DNA of 14,556 nt. Source: Deltaproteobacteria bacterium. GTDB lineage: Bacteria; Desulfobacterota; Desulfobacteria; Desulfobacterales; UBA11574. This document shows, piece after piece, positions 1 to 7,308 of the stretch. The notes under the pieces are model-generated. The model was given only the letters and a program-made list of their open reading frames with translations, was not told the DNA's origin and searched no databases. The stretch spans positions 1 to 14,556 of the forward strand of contig JAFDCA010000128.1 of the NCBI GenBank assembly GCA_019313025.1, in the 5' to 3' direction. The translations under genes were made by a program, and so were the position numbers. How positions within the stretch are numbered: position 1 is the first letter of the stretch; the number at the start of each line of letters is the position of its first letter.

Positions 1-492
1 ATTTTATGTTTTAATTTGAAATACTTCGAAGATGTTCTCTTTAACGCGCTCTAATTTGCTCAGACAGCTTCCCGACCTCAACGAAATCATCCGGCGGCTT
101 ACGGTAAATCGTGACCGTTATCCATTCAATCGGAACATATTTTTGGCAACTGCTATAGATGACAAAATTAGTGGCACCTATTATGAATTACGACAGCAAA
201 ATCAAAATGAGCCATTTTTGGGATGGCCGGAATCCTTTGTTAAGATTTAGAAAACCTGGACTTTTTTGTCAAATGAATGCAGTATGTAAAGATCTCGGTT
301 CAAAAACCAGGCCTTGGTTAGCGTTTGTTAGGCGCTGTTTTTGTTAAAATTCGACAATTTCGAAGTGACGAATCCATCAAACTTCGAAGGCAGGAACGTC
401 CAATAAAATACATCGGCGGACAAGCGTAAGTGCCAAATGAGTCGCTTTGCTTTGATGATTTCATAATGAATTAACTCAGGAGATGATGATAA
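1..492. other. Left-end intergenic region, no supported gene
   Basis: I see no convincing gene here. A 72-codon open frame on the + strand (32-250) has no Shine-Dalgarno sequence, no recognisable domain and an atypical composition, so it is not called. The 9-base palindromic word ACTTCGAAG occurs at 23-31 and 381-389. GTTAGGC at 327-333 resembles an integron R' core box, with a weak CCTGG/CCAGG pair upstream (255-259 and 307-311). The last 20 bases hold the ribosome site of the aminotransferase gene. Confidence 0.5.
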
Positions 493-1626
493 ATGAACTG
501 GAATCCGATTTATACGGCCTATCCTGTCAACCAGGAGATGATCTGGCTGAACAATTGCGGTACGACACCAGCGGGAATCCATATTGTGCGAGCAATTTCC
601 AGATACATTGAGGGTTACGCCCGAAAAGGCGTTTTCACCGAGGTGGCCGGCTATTCAAAGGTCCATAACAATATAAAAAATATTTTATCAAAACTTTTAA
701 ATTGCCTGCCCGATGAACTGGCCCTTATACACAATACCGCCGAAGGGATGAATTTTATCTCACACGGATTAAACCTATCTGCAGAAGATGAAGTCATCCT
801 TCTCGAAAACGAATACCCAAGCAATATTTATCCCTGGCAACATCTGGAGAAAAAAGGTGTCAACCTGGTAATTGCACCCATGGAAACATCTCCTGAAACA
901 TTTCTAAAGGCACTGAAAAGGTTGATAAACAAAAAAACCCGTGCGATTTCGTTGTCGGCGGTTCACTGGTGTACCGGCATGCCTTTCCCATTAGAACAAG
1001 TGGGTAAATTGTGCAAAGAAAACCACATCGATTTTGTGGTTGACGGGGCCCAAGGGGTGGGCATGCAACCCTTGGATATCCGAACCGCCAATATTGATTA
1101 CATGGCGTTTTCAGCCTGGAAGTGGTTATTGGGTCCCCTTGGACTTGGGGTTCTTTTTGTCTCCAAGGAAAAGCTGAGCAATCTTGACCCGGTATTTATT
1201 GGAACGTCATCCGTGATAAATGACAAAGAATTTCTTCCCTACAAATCGGAACTTAAACCCACAGCAGATCGGTTCACCATTTCAACCGCCAATTTCAATG
1301 ACTGGGTTTATTTTGAAACTGCTCTTGAATTTCTCCAAGATATCGGTTTTTTGACTGTACGGGAGCGTATCTATGAGCTTTGCGCTTATTTAAGAGACGG
1401 TCTGGTTGATAGCGGATTTAAGGTTTTTTCCGATCACTTCCAAAATTATCCCACAGGAATTGTTGCCTGTGAAAAACCGGGAGTCACAACGGATGTCATC
1501 ATGCGACATCTCAAAAAAAACCATATTGTGGTGGCCGAACGCCTTGGAAGGGTTCGGTTTTCACCCCACATCTACATTTCACCGGAACAAATTGATAACG
1601 TTTTGCATCTGCTGGCCCGAATGTAA
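493..1626 (+). CDS. Class V PLP-dependent aminotransferase (cysteine desulfurase / isopenicillin epimerase-like)
   Basis: A 377-residue fold-type I pyridoxal phosphate enzyme of the class V family. Visible landmarks: an N-terminal LNNCGTTP segment (residues 19-26); HNTAEGMNF (80-88), which binds the cofactor phosphate; SAVHWCTG (155-162); VDGAQGVG with Asp184 and Gln187, which contact the PLP ring; and SAWKW with Lys210, the predicted Schiff-base lysine. RVRFSPHIYIS (353-363) matches the C-terminal substrate-carboxylate region. The mobile loop carrying the catalytic cysteine of IscS/SufS is not apparent, so a lyase, epimerase or kynureninase-like reaction is as likely as desulfuration; the substrate is unknown. 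The ATG at 493 follows AGGAGA (478-483) at good spacing; nearby ATGs at 483 and 486 are out of frame. It stands alone, with no iron-sulfur assembly genes beside it. Confidence 0.88.
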   Translation: MNWNPIYTAYPVNQEMIWLNNCGTTPAGIHIVRAISRYIEGYARKGVFTEVAGYSKVHNNIKNILSKLLNCLPDELALIHNTAEGMNFISHGLNLSAEDEVILLENEYPSNIYPWQHLEKKGVNLVIAPMETSPETFLKALKRLINKKTRAISLSAVHWCTGMPFPLEQVGKLCKENHIDFVVDGAQGVGMQPLDIRTANIDYMAFSAWKWLLGPLGLGVLFVSKEKLSNLDPVFIGTSSVINDKEFLPYKSELKPTADRFTISTANFNDWVYFETALEFLQDIGFLTVRERIYELCAYLRDGLVDSGFKVFSDHFQNYPTGIVACEKPGVTTDVIMRHLKKNHIVVAERLGRVRFSPHIYISPEQIDNVLHLLARM

Positions 1627-1732
1627 AGGCTGAAAAACACAGCAAACCCCGGACGTAAGATTGGCCCATAAATTCTACACGCCATCTTAAAAATGCAGAT
1701 TACGTTCGGAAGCAAGTCAAGCTTTGCGAAAT

Positions 1733-1832
1733 CCCAACTTTCGCTGGTGCGAGACGTCGTGGGCGTCATTGTGTGACATATGAAAAAGCGGAGTCCCGTT
1801 ATGCAGGCCAGCACCGAAATTGGGCGTTAGAT
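1733..1832 (+). repeat. Long imperfect inverted repeat, attC-like
   Basis: CCCAA (1733-1737) pairs with TTGGG (1820-1824), TTTCG (1739-1743) with CGAAA (1815-1819), and GTGC (1747-1750) with GCAC (1811-1814). The left arm carries extra unpaired bases (C1738 and CTG 1744-1746), and the loop is about 60 bases. Immediately after the right arm comes GTTAGAT (1826-1832), which fits the integron R' core GTTRRRY within the familiar context GCGTTAG. The matching R'' box (RYYYAAC) is imperfect: TCCCAAC at 1732-1738 has the wrong first base. The pattern recalls an attC recombination site or its decayed relative, but a plain palindromic repeat family is an equally fair reading. Confidence 0.3.
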
Positions 1833-1928
1833 GTATTTTTGAGATGGCTTGTATTCAAGCTTGTCGACGACATGCCCCATTTCCTGCACCAAGATATAAC
1901 GCCAATTATATTAAGTTTAAAAAAAATA

Positions 1929-1957
1929 TTGATTTTATTATTAGCCACACTTAAAAT
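1929..1957 (+). promoter_or_regulatory. Putative sigma70-type promoter of the DUF1846 gene
   Basis: TTGATT (1929-1934), 17 bases, then TAAAAT (1952-1957). The spacing is ideal and it lies about 85 bases before the DUF1846 start codon. The surroundings are AT-rich, which raises the chance of a fortuitous match. Confidence 0.35.
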
Positions 1958-2042
1958 TTTCGCTGATAAATATTTCATGGGGTAAAAATCCCCTCGGGCA
2001 AAGTTAATGTTTATGATTCTAAAATAGAATAAGGAAGAGAGC

Positions 2043-3560
2043 ATGGCAGCAAATACGGCGTTTGACAATGAGAAATATATCCAGGAGCAAATATCTGAAA
2101 TTCTTGAACGTGCAAGAAAATTTGATAACAAACTCTACCTTGAATTCGGTGGCAAGCTTTTATTTGACTATCATGCATCTCGGGTGTTGCCGGGTTATGA
2201 TCCCAACGTAAAAATGAGACTTCTTCAAGCGTTAAAAGACAAAGCCGATATCCTGCTTTGTATTTATGCCGGCGATATCGAAAGGAAAAAAATTCGGGCT
2301 GATTTTGGGATCACCTACGATTCCGATGCCCTCAAACTCATCGACGATCTCAGGGGATGGGGAATCGACGTCTTAGGAGTTGTTATTACCCGTTTTGAAA
2401 ACCAACCGTCGGCCCTGCAGTTCAAAAATAAATTGGAAAGAAGAAACATTCGGGTTTACACCCATCAATACACCAAGGGGTATCCGACGGATATCGATCT
2501 GATTGTCAGTGATGAAGGATACGGTGCCAATGAATATATCGAAACCGATAAACCACTGGTCATCGTGACCGGACCCGGACCTGGCAGCGGAAAACTGGCC
2601 ACCTCCCTTTCACAGGTCTACCATGAATACAAACGGGGTGTTTTGGCGGGTTATGCAAAATTCGAAACCTTCCCGATCTGGAATCTGCCTCTCAAGCACC
2701 CGGTGAATATGGCCTATGAAGCCGCCACCGCTGATATCCGGGATTTTAATCTGATAGATCCTTTTCATCTGGAGGCTTATAATCAGAAAACCGTCAACTA
2801 TAATCGTGACGTGGAAGTGTTCCCTGTTTTGAAGCGAATATTGAAAAAAATAAGGGGTGGCGAGCCGTTTTACAAATCTCCCACGGATATGGGGGTCAAT
2901 CGCGCCGGCTTTGCCATCACAGACGATGAAGCGACACAGGAAGCTGCCAAACAGGAAGTTATTCGGCGGTATTTCCGCTATCGGTGCGAATATGTCATGG
3001 GTTTGACGGATAAGGAAACGGTTCAGCGGGTTGAGCTGTTGATCAAAGACTTCAACCTGGACCTGGAATACCGACGGGTGGTCGAACCGGCGCGCACCGC
3101 GGCCATAAAGGGCCGGGAGAACGGCAAGGGCAATGAAGGTATTTTTTGTGGTGCGGCCATCGACCTCGGGAACGGCACCATCGTGACCGGAAACAACTCA
3201 CCGCAATTTCACGCGGCTTCAAGCCTTATCTTACACGCCATTAAGCATTTGGCCGAAATCCCGGCCAAGATTAAATTGCTGCCGCCCAACATCGTCGATT
3301 CGGTTCGAAATCTCAAAACCAAAGTGCTCAATGAAAAGACCCTCAGCCTCGACCTTTTGGAAACCCTCATCACCCTCAGTATCAGCGCGACCGTGAACCC
3401 TGCCGCCCAGCTGGCTATGGAAAAATTGGAGGAAATCCGTGGGTGTGAAGTCCATATGACCCATATCCCTACACCGGGCGATGAGGCCGGATTGAGGCGA
3501 CTCGGCGTAAATCTCACGAGTGATCCCAACTTTTCGACTAAAGACCTTTTTATTTCATAA
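2043..3560 (+). CDS. DUF1846 family protein
   Basis: A 505-residue cytoplasmic protein, the usual length of the DUF1846 family, whose biochemical role is not settled. Recognisable family segments are the N-terminal LEFGGKLLFDYHASRVLPGY (residues 33-52) and the glycine-rich VTGPGPGSGKLATSLSQ (175-191), which resembles a nucleotide-binding loop. There is no signal peptide, no membrane segment and no HExxH protease motif, so 'Zn protease' labels sometimes given to the family have no support here. The ATG at 2043 follows AAGGAAGAG a few bases upstream, a good ribosome site. The gene converges on the ATP-pyrophosphatase gene, with a 36-base gap between the two stops. Confidence 0.85.
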   Translation: MAANTAFDNEKYIQEQISEILERARKFDNKLYLEFGGKLLFDYHASRVLPGYDPNVKMRLLQALKDKADILLCIYAGDIERKKIRADFGITYDSDALKLIDDLRGWGIDVLGVVITRFENQPSALQFKNKLERRNIRVYTHQYTKGYPTDIDLIVSDEGYGANEYIETDKPLVIVTGPGPGSGKLATSLSQVYHEYKRGVLAGYAKFETFPIWNLPLKHPVNMAYEAATADIRDFNLIDPFHLEAYNQKTVNYNRDVEVFPVLKRILKKIRGGEPFYKSPTDMGVNRAGFAITDDEATQEAAKQEVIRRYFRYRCEYVMGLTDKETVQRVELLIKDFNLDLEYRRVVEPARTAAIKGRENGKGNEGIFCGAAIDLGNGTIVTGNNSPQFHAASSLILHAIKHLAEIPAKIKLLPPNIVDSVRNLKTKVLNEKTLSLDLLETLITLSISATVNPAAQLAMEKLEEIRGCEVHMTHIPTPGDEAGLRRLGVNLTSDPNFSTKDLFIS

Positions 3561-3596
3561 CCCAAACATTTCGGTTTCCTGAAGCGTTCATTATCG

Positions 3597-4559
3597 TCAG
3601 ACCGCTTCAATGGTCGAAGGGGGTTTCGGTGCTATGTTGTATGTAACACTGACAATTCCCGGCACATCCCGAATAACCTCGCTGGCAAGGTCCTCTAAGA
3701 CTTTGAAAGAAAGGGGGGTCGGTGTTGCGACCCGAGCGTCGACACTCTCCCAGCAACGCACCTCGATCTGCTGACCAAAATCACGCAGTCCGTCACGCAT
3801 GCCGGTAACGCGGTCTTCATGCAGGATCGCCATATACTGGAATGCACCGGTGTCCTTGAGCAATCGTTCAACCACGACGGTCGCCTTTCGAACCGTCTCG
3901 ATGCGCTCCGGGGTTATTTCACCGATCACGCGTGCCGCGAGTGCCGGACCCGGAAAAGGAATGCGTTCAAATGCCTCTGAAGGCAGCCCCAGAGCTTCAC
4001 CAACCTTTCTAACGCCGTCTTTGCGAAGCTGAATGAGGGGTTCGATGATGTGATAGCCAAACGTCTCTTCCGGGTCGATTCCGAGCTGTTCGAACACATT
4101 GTGTTGTCGTTTGATCCCTGCGACGGTCTCGTCGATATCGGTCAATATGGTTCCCTGGAGAAGATGTTTTGCGCCACTTTCCTTGACCAGGCGTCCGAAT
4201 ACGTCTCGGTAAAAAGCCTGGGTAATCGCTTCGCGCTTCTCTTCCGGATCGTTAATTCCTTTGAGTGCGGCAAAGAACTCTTTCTTTGCATCGACAACGT
4301 CAACCGTAACCCCAAGCTTTTTAAAAAGACCGACAACCTTTTCGGACTCTCCCTCACGCATCAGGCCGTTTTCGATAAATACGGTCTTAAGGCGCTTCCC
4401 TAACGCACGATGGCCGAGCATCGTGACCGTGGACGAATCAACGCCTCCCGAGAGTGCATTGATCGCCATTCCGTCCCTAACAACTTTTTGAATTTCTTTG
4501 ACCTTCTCATCGATAAATTTTTCTGTGTTAAGCGCTTGCACGGTAATCTCTTTGATCAT
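3597..4559 (-). CDS. Stand-alone GMP-synthase-type ATP pyrophosphatase (GuaA C-terminal half / GuaAb-like)
   Basis: A 320-residue protein matching the ATP-pyrophosphatase plus dimerisation domains of GMP synthase, with no glutaminase domain; this is the architecture of archaeal GuaAb. The PP-loop is SGGVDSS (residues 37-43). Further landmarks are FIENGLMREGE (61-71), LLQGTILTD (133-141), FPGPALAARVIGE (202-214) and the C-terminal KPPSTIE (312-318). Several positions differ from textbook GuaA: KRQHN replaces KSHHN (150-154), RIPFPGPALA replaces RHPFPGPGLA, and the tail is IEAV rather than IEWE. It could be a true GMP synthase subunit needing ammonia or a separate amidotransferase, or a paralogue adenylating another substrate; no glutaminase gene lies nearby. 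The ATG at 4559 follows AAGGGGA at good spacing. Confidence 0.85.
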   Translation of the reverse strand: MIKEITVQALNTEKFIDEKVKEIQKVVRDGMAINALSGGVDSSTVTMLGHRALGKRLKTVFIENGLMREGESEKVVGLFKKLGVTVDVVDAKKEFFAALKGINDPEEKREAITQAFYRDVFGRLVKESGAKHLLQGTILTDIDETVAGIKRQHNVFEQLGIDPEETFGYHIIEPLIQLRKDGVRKVGEALGLPSEAFERIPFPGPALAARVIGEITPERIETVRKATVVVERLLKDTGAFQYMAILHEDRVTGMRDGLRDFGQQIEVRCWESVDARVATPTPLSFKVLEDLASEVIRDVPGIVSVTYNIAPKPPSTIEAV

Positions 4560-4835
4560 GTGGCTGTCCCCTTTTCATTTAAATGGTCTTTGAAAAGCAT
4601 ACGAGGCGACATTCAATTTATGTCGAAAATACGAGAAAGCTAGCCTATAACCATCGACTTCTATCGACATATCCCAAAATCCATAAAAAATCAAAGAGGC
4701 AAACCCTATAAATGGATTTGCCTCTAATAAAAATGATGTCACATGAATTTTGTAAACATAATGTAACCATTTTCATGTGTGAACTAGAAACTTTTAAAAT
4801 GTGTCATGGCCTGCAAAGCCCGATGATGTTTAATG
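4560..4835. other. Intergenic region between hydrolase and ATP-pyrophosphatase genes
   Basis: No gene is seen. It holds the terminator at 4695-4725 and an 8-bp inverted repeat, CACATGAA (4740-4747) and TTCATGTG (4772-4779), with a 24-base loop. No strong promoter for the pyrophosphatase gene stands out. Confidence 0.5.
4695..4725 (-). terminator. Intrinsic terminator of the dienelactone-hydrolase gene
   Basis: AGAGGCAAA (4695-4703) pairs perfectly with TTTGCCTCT (4717-4725). After one mismatch, CC/GG pairs extend the stem, and the loop is TATAAAT. On the - strand the hairpin runs into TTTGATTTTTT, a U-rich tail, so it terminates leftward transcription from the hydrolase gene that ends about 110 bases upstream of it. 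The + strand side lacks a T run. Confidence 0.75.
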
Positions 4836-5606
4836 TCAATTTTTAAGTTTATCCGAAAGGAATTCTTGAAAACGCTTCCATGATTTTTTGTCTGCATCTT
4901 CTTGATAACGGTTTTCGCCAAAAACGGTAAAAGCATGTTGTGCACCACCGTAGGTGATCATTTCATGCGCAATCCCGGCCGACTCAAGTTCTTTGGCCAA
5001 ATCAGCAAACTGGTCCATGGTAATATTCGAATCCGCCGACCCGTGCATAATCAAAATTTCCCCCCGGGTTTTGGCATAATTTTGTCCATCCGGCGTCTTT
5101 AGACCACCATGAAAAGTCGCAAAACCTTTAAGATCTGCCCCTGACCGTGCCAATTCAAGCACTGCCGCCCCTCCGAAACAATACCCTGCAGCAACCGCAT
5201 TCTCGATCTTGGCGCCCCTTTTTTTCGCCGTATCCAAAGCCGCGCTCATCAAAGCCCTCATTTTCTCTCTATTTTTATAAAGTTCTCCGGTGTGCTGACG
5301 TTTATCCGTCACTTCGGTGGGTCGTACTCCAGCCCCAAAAAGATCCGCAGCAAAAACAGCATATCCCAATTCAACGAGCATATCGGCCCGTTTGATCTCA
5401 TATTCTGTGAGTCCATCCCAATCATGAATCAGCAACACCAAAGGCGCCTGATTTGAAGGGGTAACGTAATATCCCTCATAAGATTGACCATTCACATGAT
5501 ACGTAACCAAAGAGCCTGTGGCGCTGAATGAAACGTGCGGCATCATCATAAACACAGCCACTGAAAATATGAAATATAATCTGAATATAAATTTCAATGT
5601 TTTCAT
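4836..5606 (-). CDS. Exported dienelactone hydrolase family protein
   Basis: A 256-residue alpha/beta hydrolase. The nucleophile is the cysteine of GYCFGG (Cys143), typical of dienelactone hydrolases, with Asp192 (HGSADSN) and His224 (AQHAF) completing the triad. The N-terminus is a Sec signal peptide: MKTLKF, a hydrophobic stretch to about residue 22, and a likely cut after SFSA near residue 29, so the enzyme should act in the periplasm. I chose the ATG at 5606 because AAGGAG (5615-5620) sits eight bases upstream; the in-frame ATG at 5627 would put that ribosome site inside the coding region. The substrate is unknown; family members open lactones or act as general esterases. It is a single-gene unit with its own terminator and a likely promoter upstream. 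Confidence 0.88.
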   Translation of the reverse strand: MKTLKFIFRLYFIFSVAVFMMMPHVSFSATGSLVTYHVNGQSYEGYYVTPSNQAPLVLLIHDWDGLTEYEIKRADMLVELGYAVFAADLFGAGVRPTEVTDKRQHTGELYKNREKMRALMSAALDTAKKRGAKIENAVAAGYCFGGAAVLELARSGADLKGFATFHGGLKTPDGQNYAKTRGEILIMHGSADSNITMDQFADLAKELESAGIAHEMITYGGAQHAFTVFGENRYQEDADKKSWKRFQEFLSDKLKN

Positions 5607-5672
5607 TTTTATTTCTCCTTTTTTCATTAATTGAAAAGAACGGTTTCATAGGACATGTGAACAATTGCATAG

Positions 5673-5700
5673 AACATAAATATCAAATCACCCAAGTCAA
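5673..5700 (-). promoter_or_regulatory. Putative promoter of the dienelactone-hydrolase gene
   Basis: On the - strand, TTGACT (5695-5700) is followed after 16 bases by TATGTT (5673-5678), about 65 bases upstream of the start codon. A perfect palindrome lies just upstream of the -35 box, which suits an activator site. Confidence 0.4.
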
Positions 5701-5709
5701 GAAAAATTG

Positions 5710-5724
5710 CGTCACATCGTGACG
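5710..5724. promoter_or_regulatory. Perfect palindrome CGTCAC-ATC-GTGACG, operator-like
   Basis: Six perfectly paired bases on each side of a 3-base centre. It sits about 10 bases upstream of the putative -35 box of the leftward hydrolase promoter, so its centre is near -50 of that promoter. It could bind a dimeric regulator; the regulator family cannot be named from the sequence. A small RNA hairpin is the alternative. Confidence 0.35.
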
Positions 5725-5940
5725 GGTTTGATTTGAACAGAAAAGCAGGTCGTTTCGACTTTGGATGGAGAAATTCCCGGTGTAATCCAACCCCGATAAA
5801 TCGGACTCTCCGCCAAACCGATCGGCGGACAAGTCCACCTTGTTCCGGCAAGCCGTAGAAACTTCAAATTTAAACTGGATTGAAAAGAACCGTTAAATAG
5901 TATATTTAATTTTTACGAGCAGGTTAGAATAAGGAAAGAA

Positions 5941-5991
5941 ATGATGATCATATTCTTCTGCATCCACTTCGGCAATGTTGATATAATTTAG
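5941..5991 (+). CDS. Possible 16-aa leader peptide upstream of the deacetylase-like gene
   Basis: AAGGAAAG (5931-5938) is a better ribosome site than the one before the deacetylase gene and leads into ATG ATG at 5941. The peptide would be MMIIFFCIHFGNVDII, very hydrophobic. Its TAG stop is part of the TAGGGG that serves as ribosome site for the deacetylase start 14 bases later, which would allow translational coupling. The two frames differ, and no protein homology can be judged at this length. Confidence 0.25.
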   Translation: MMIIFFCIHFGNVDII

Positions 5992-6005
5992 GGGTTTTAT
6001 CATCC

Positions 6006-7259
6006 ATGAATGGATTGAAACCTTGGATCAAGCCGATAAGGGTATTGGGAAAATATCCGGCATCATCATTCATCGAAAGGCATGGAAACATGACATACAT
6101 TCATGAGGAACTTCTCGGCCACACCAGGCTTCCTATTTCCATAACAGAAATCATCCTTTTTATTATCATGATGTATCTTTTTGTAAGTAACGGTGGAAAG
6201 TGGCGATTGTGTCTGGGATCTTTCCTGCTGGTCTATTGGCTTGTAATCGTAAGCGGCAAGTTTTGGCCGGCCCCTAAATTTGAAGTTCCCAAATCCCCGC
6301 TGTCAGTTAAGACCCTGCTCGAAAAAGATCCAACCCATGCCAATTTCGTTTGGAACGATGAATACCAAGTGGGTCTCTGGTGGCACTTGTTCCCGGTAAA
6401 AAAATATTTTTTGATTTATAACCGAATCCTCGAAGAAAAAATCTTAACACCGGATGATTTCATACAATCCGGTCCACTTTACGACCGGGATTTGACATTG
6501 GTTCATAGTCGCGGATATATGGCGCGCCTCTATCATTTGGCGCTAACCCCCATAGGTTTAATCAATGGAGAAAATCCCATCAGCTGGAACATTTTTAAAA
6601 AATTAAAGGTGGCCTGCGGGGGTACGTATCTGGCATGCAAAATCGCTCTTGAAAAAGGGATGGGAATGAACTTGGGTGGAGGATTTCATCATGCTTTTGC
6701 CAGCCACGAGGAAGGCTTTTGCCATTTGAACGATATAGCGGTGGCAATTCGCAAACTTCAGGTGGAACGTTACATCGACCGGGCAATGGTCGTTGATTGT
6801 GACGTACATCAGGGCAACGGCACCGCTTCCATATTCCAGGGAGACCATACGGTCTTTACATTCAGTATCCACCAGGATGACATTTATCCCTATCAGAAAG
6901 CTTACAGCAACTATGATATCAGTCTTCACGGGAATTTGCGGGTAGACGATGAAATGTATCTGGAACACCTCAAGGTCTTGCCGGATCTGATTAAAAAGCA
7001 TCGCCCCGACCTTGTGATTTACCTGGCCGGAGCGGATCCGTTCAAGAAAGATCGTTTGGGCGGCTTTTTACTTACCAAACAAGGCCTGATGGATCGTGAT
7101 GTCTACGTAATGAGTCTGTGTACAAGGCTGTCGATTCCCGTAGCGATCGTATTGGGAGGAGGTTACGCTCCCAAGATCGACGATACCGTGGATATTCATT
7201 TGAATACCGTTCGGGTGGTGAATCGTTTGCTTAAAGAGATCCATACGCACAAAAAATAG
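6006..7259 (+). CDS. Membrane-anchored histone-deacetylase-fold enzyme (arginase/deacetylase superfamily, HDAC11-like)
   Basis: 417 residues. Residues about 46-61 and 66-84 form two hydrophobic segments, predicted to anchor the protein in the inner membrane; the rest is a complete Zn-dependent deacetylase domain. Catalytic landmarks: His228-His229 in GGGFHHA, GFCHLNDIAVAI (237-248), Asp266 and His268 in VVDCDVHQGNG as zinc ligands, Asp344 in LAGADPFKKDRLGG as third ligand, and Tyr387 in LGGGY as transition-state tyrosine. All key residues are present, so it should be active. Bacterial members remove acetyl groups from small amines or lysines; the substrate here is unknown. The ATG at 6006 follows TAGGGG at a rather long spacing; an internal ATG at 6090 (residue 29) is the alternative and would keep both membrane segments. 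Confidence 0.85.
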   Translation: MNGLKPWIKPIRVLGKYPASSFIERHGNMTYIHEELLGHTRLPISITEIILFIIMMYLFVSNGGKWRLCLGSFLLVYWLVIVSGKFWPAPKFEVPKSPLSVKTLLEKDPTHANFVWNDEYQVGLWWHLFPVKKYFLIYNRILEEKILTPDDFIQSGPLYDRDLTLVHSRGYMARLYHLALTPIGLINGENPISWNIFKKLKVACGGTYLACKIALEKGMGMNLGGGFHHAFASHEEGFCHLNDIAVAIRKLQVERYIDRAMVVDCDVHQGNGTASIFQGDHTVFTFSIHQDDIYPYQKAYSNYDISLHGNLRVDDEMYLEHLKVLPDLIKKHRPDLVIYLAGADPFKKDRLGGFLLTKQGLMDRDVYVMSLCTRLSIPVAIVLGGGYAPKIDDTVDIHLNTVRVVNRLLKEIHTHKK

Positions 7260-7308
7260 ATTTTTGTGTCGACGATATTAAACCATCAAGATGGTAGCGA
7301 AATCTCCA

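Larger units (their letters stand above)
1627..2042. other. Intergenic region between aminotransferase and DUF1846 genes
   Basis: No supported gene. It contains an inverted pair CCGGACGTAA (1649-1658) and TTACGTTCGG (1700-1709), 9 of 10 bases complementary; a longer attC-like inverted repeat (1733-1832, listed separately); a possible promoter (1929-1957); and a small GGGG/CCCC hairpin at 1979-1993. A 70-codon open frame on the + strand (1773-1985) and an 80-codon frame on the - strand (1572-1814) overlap these structures, have no ribosome site and look fortuitous. Confidence 0.5.
5628..6005. other. Divergent intergenic region between hydrolase and deacetylase genes
   Basis: The region holds the leftward hydrolase promoter and its palindrome, and a GC-rich hairpin: GGACT (5803-5807) with AGTCC (5832-5836), and TCCGCC (5809-5814) with GGCGGA (5824-5829) around a 9-base loop. 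A rightward TTGAAA (5882-5887) and a TATATT-like stretch about 15 bases on form a sub-optimal promoter for the deacetylase gene. A 16-codon reading frame with a good ribosome site (5941-5991) is listed separately. I compared the hairpin area with FMN and cobalamin riboswitch cores and found no match. Confidence 0.45.

Noticed and set aside
32..250. 72-codon open frame on the + strand
   Set aside because: No ribosome site, no recognisable domain and unusual composition; it may be a fragment but cannot be supported.
1773..1985. 70-codon + strand frame over the attC-like repeat
   Set aside because: Begins inside the inverted repeat, lacks a ribosome site and has no similarity I can recognise.
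3580..3609. TGAAGCG/CGCTTCA inverted repeat between the convergent DUF1846 and pyrophosphatase genes
   Set aside because: A 7-bp stem with a 16-base loop that runs into the pyrophosphatase coding end and has no U tract; too weak for a terminator.
3799..4643. Several + strand open frames opposite the pyrophosphatase gene
   Set aside because: They lie antisense to a clearly conserved gene and are Ser/Pro/Arg-rich shadows of its codons.
412..5833. Shared 13-mer ATCGGCGGACAAG at 412-424 and 5821-5833
   Set aside because: One or two chance 13-base matches are expected in a window of this size, and the flanks do not match.
5760..5860. Possible FMN or cobalamin riboswitch
   Set aside because: Short words such as GAAATTCCC and GGTGTAATCC recall these classes, but the ordered core motifs are missing and the flanking genes have no link to riboflavin or B12.
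5629..5892. Direct repeat ATTGAAAAGAAC near 5630 and 5880
   Set aside because: Twelve bases in AT-rich DNA is within chance expectation; no insertion-sequence-like content lies between the copies.
7282..7295. ACCAT-CAAG-ATGGT hairpin between the convergent deacetylase and rubredoxin-like genes
   Set aside because: Only five base pairs and no T run on either side, so a terminator call is not justified.
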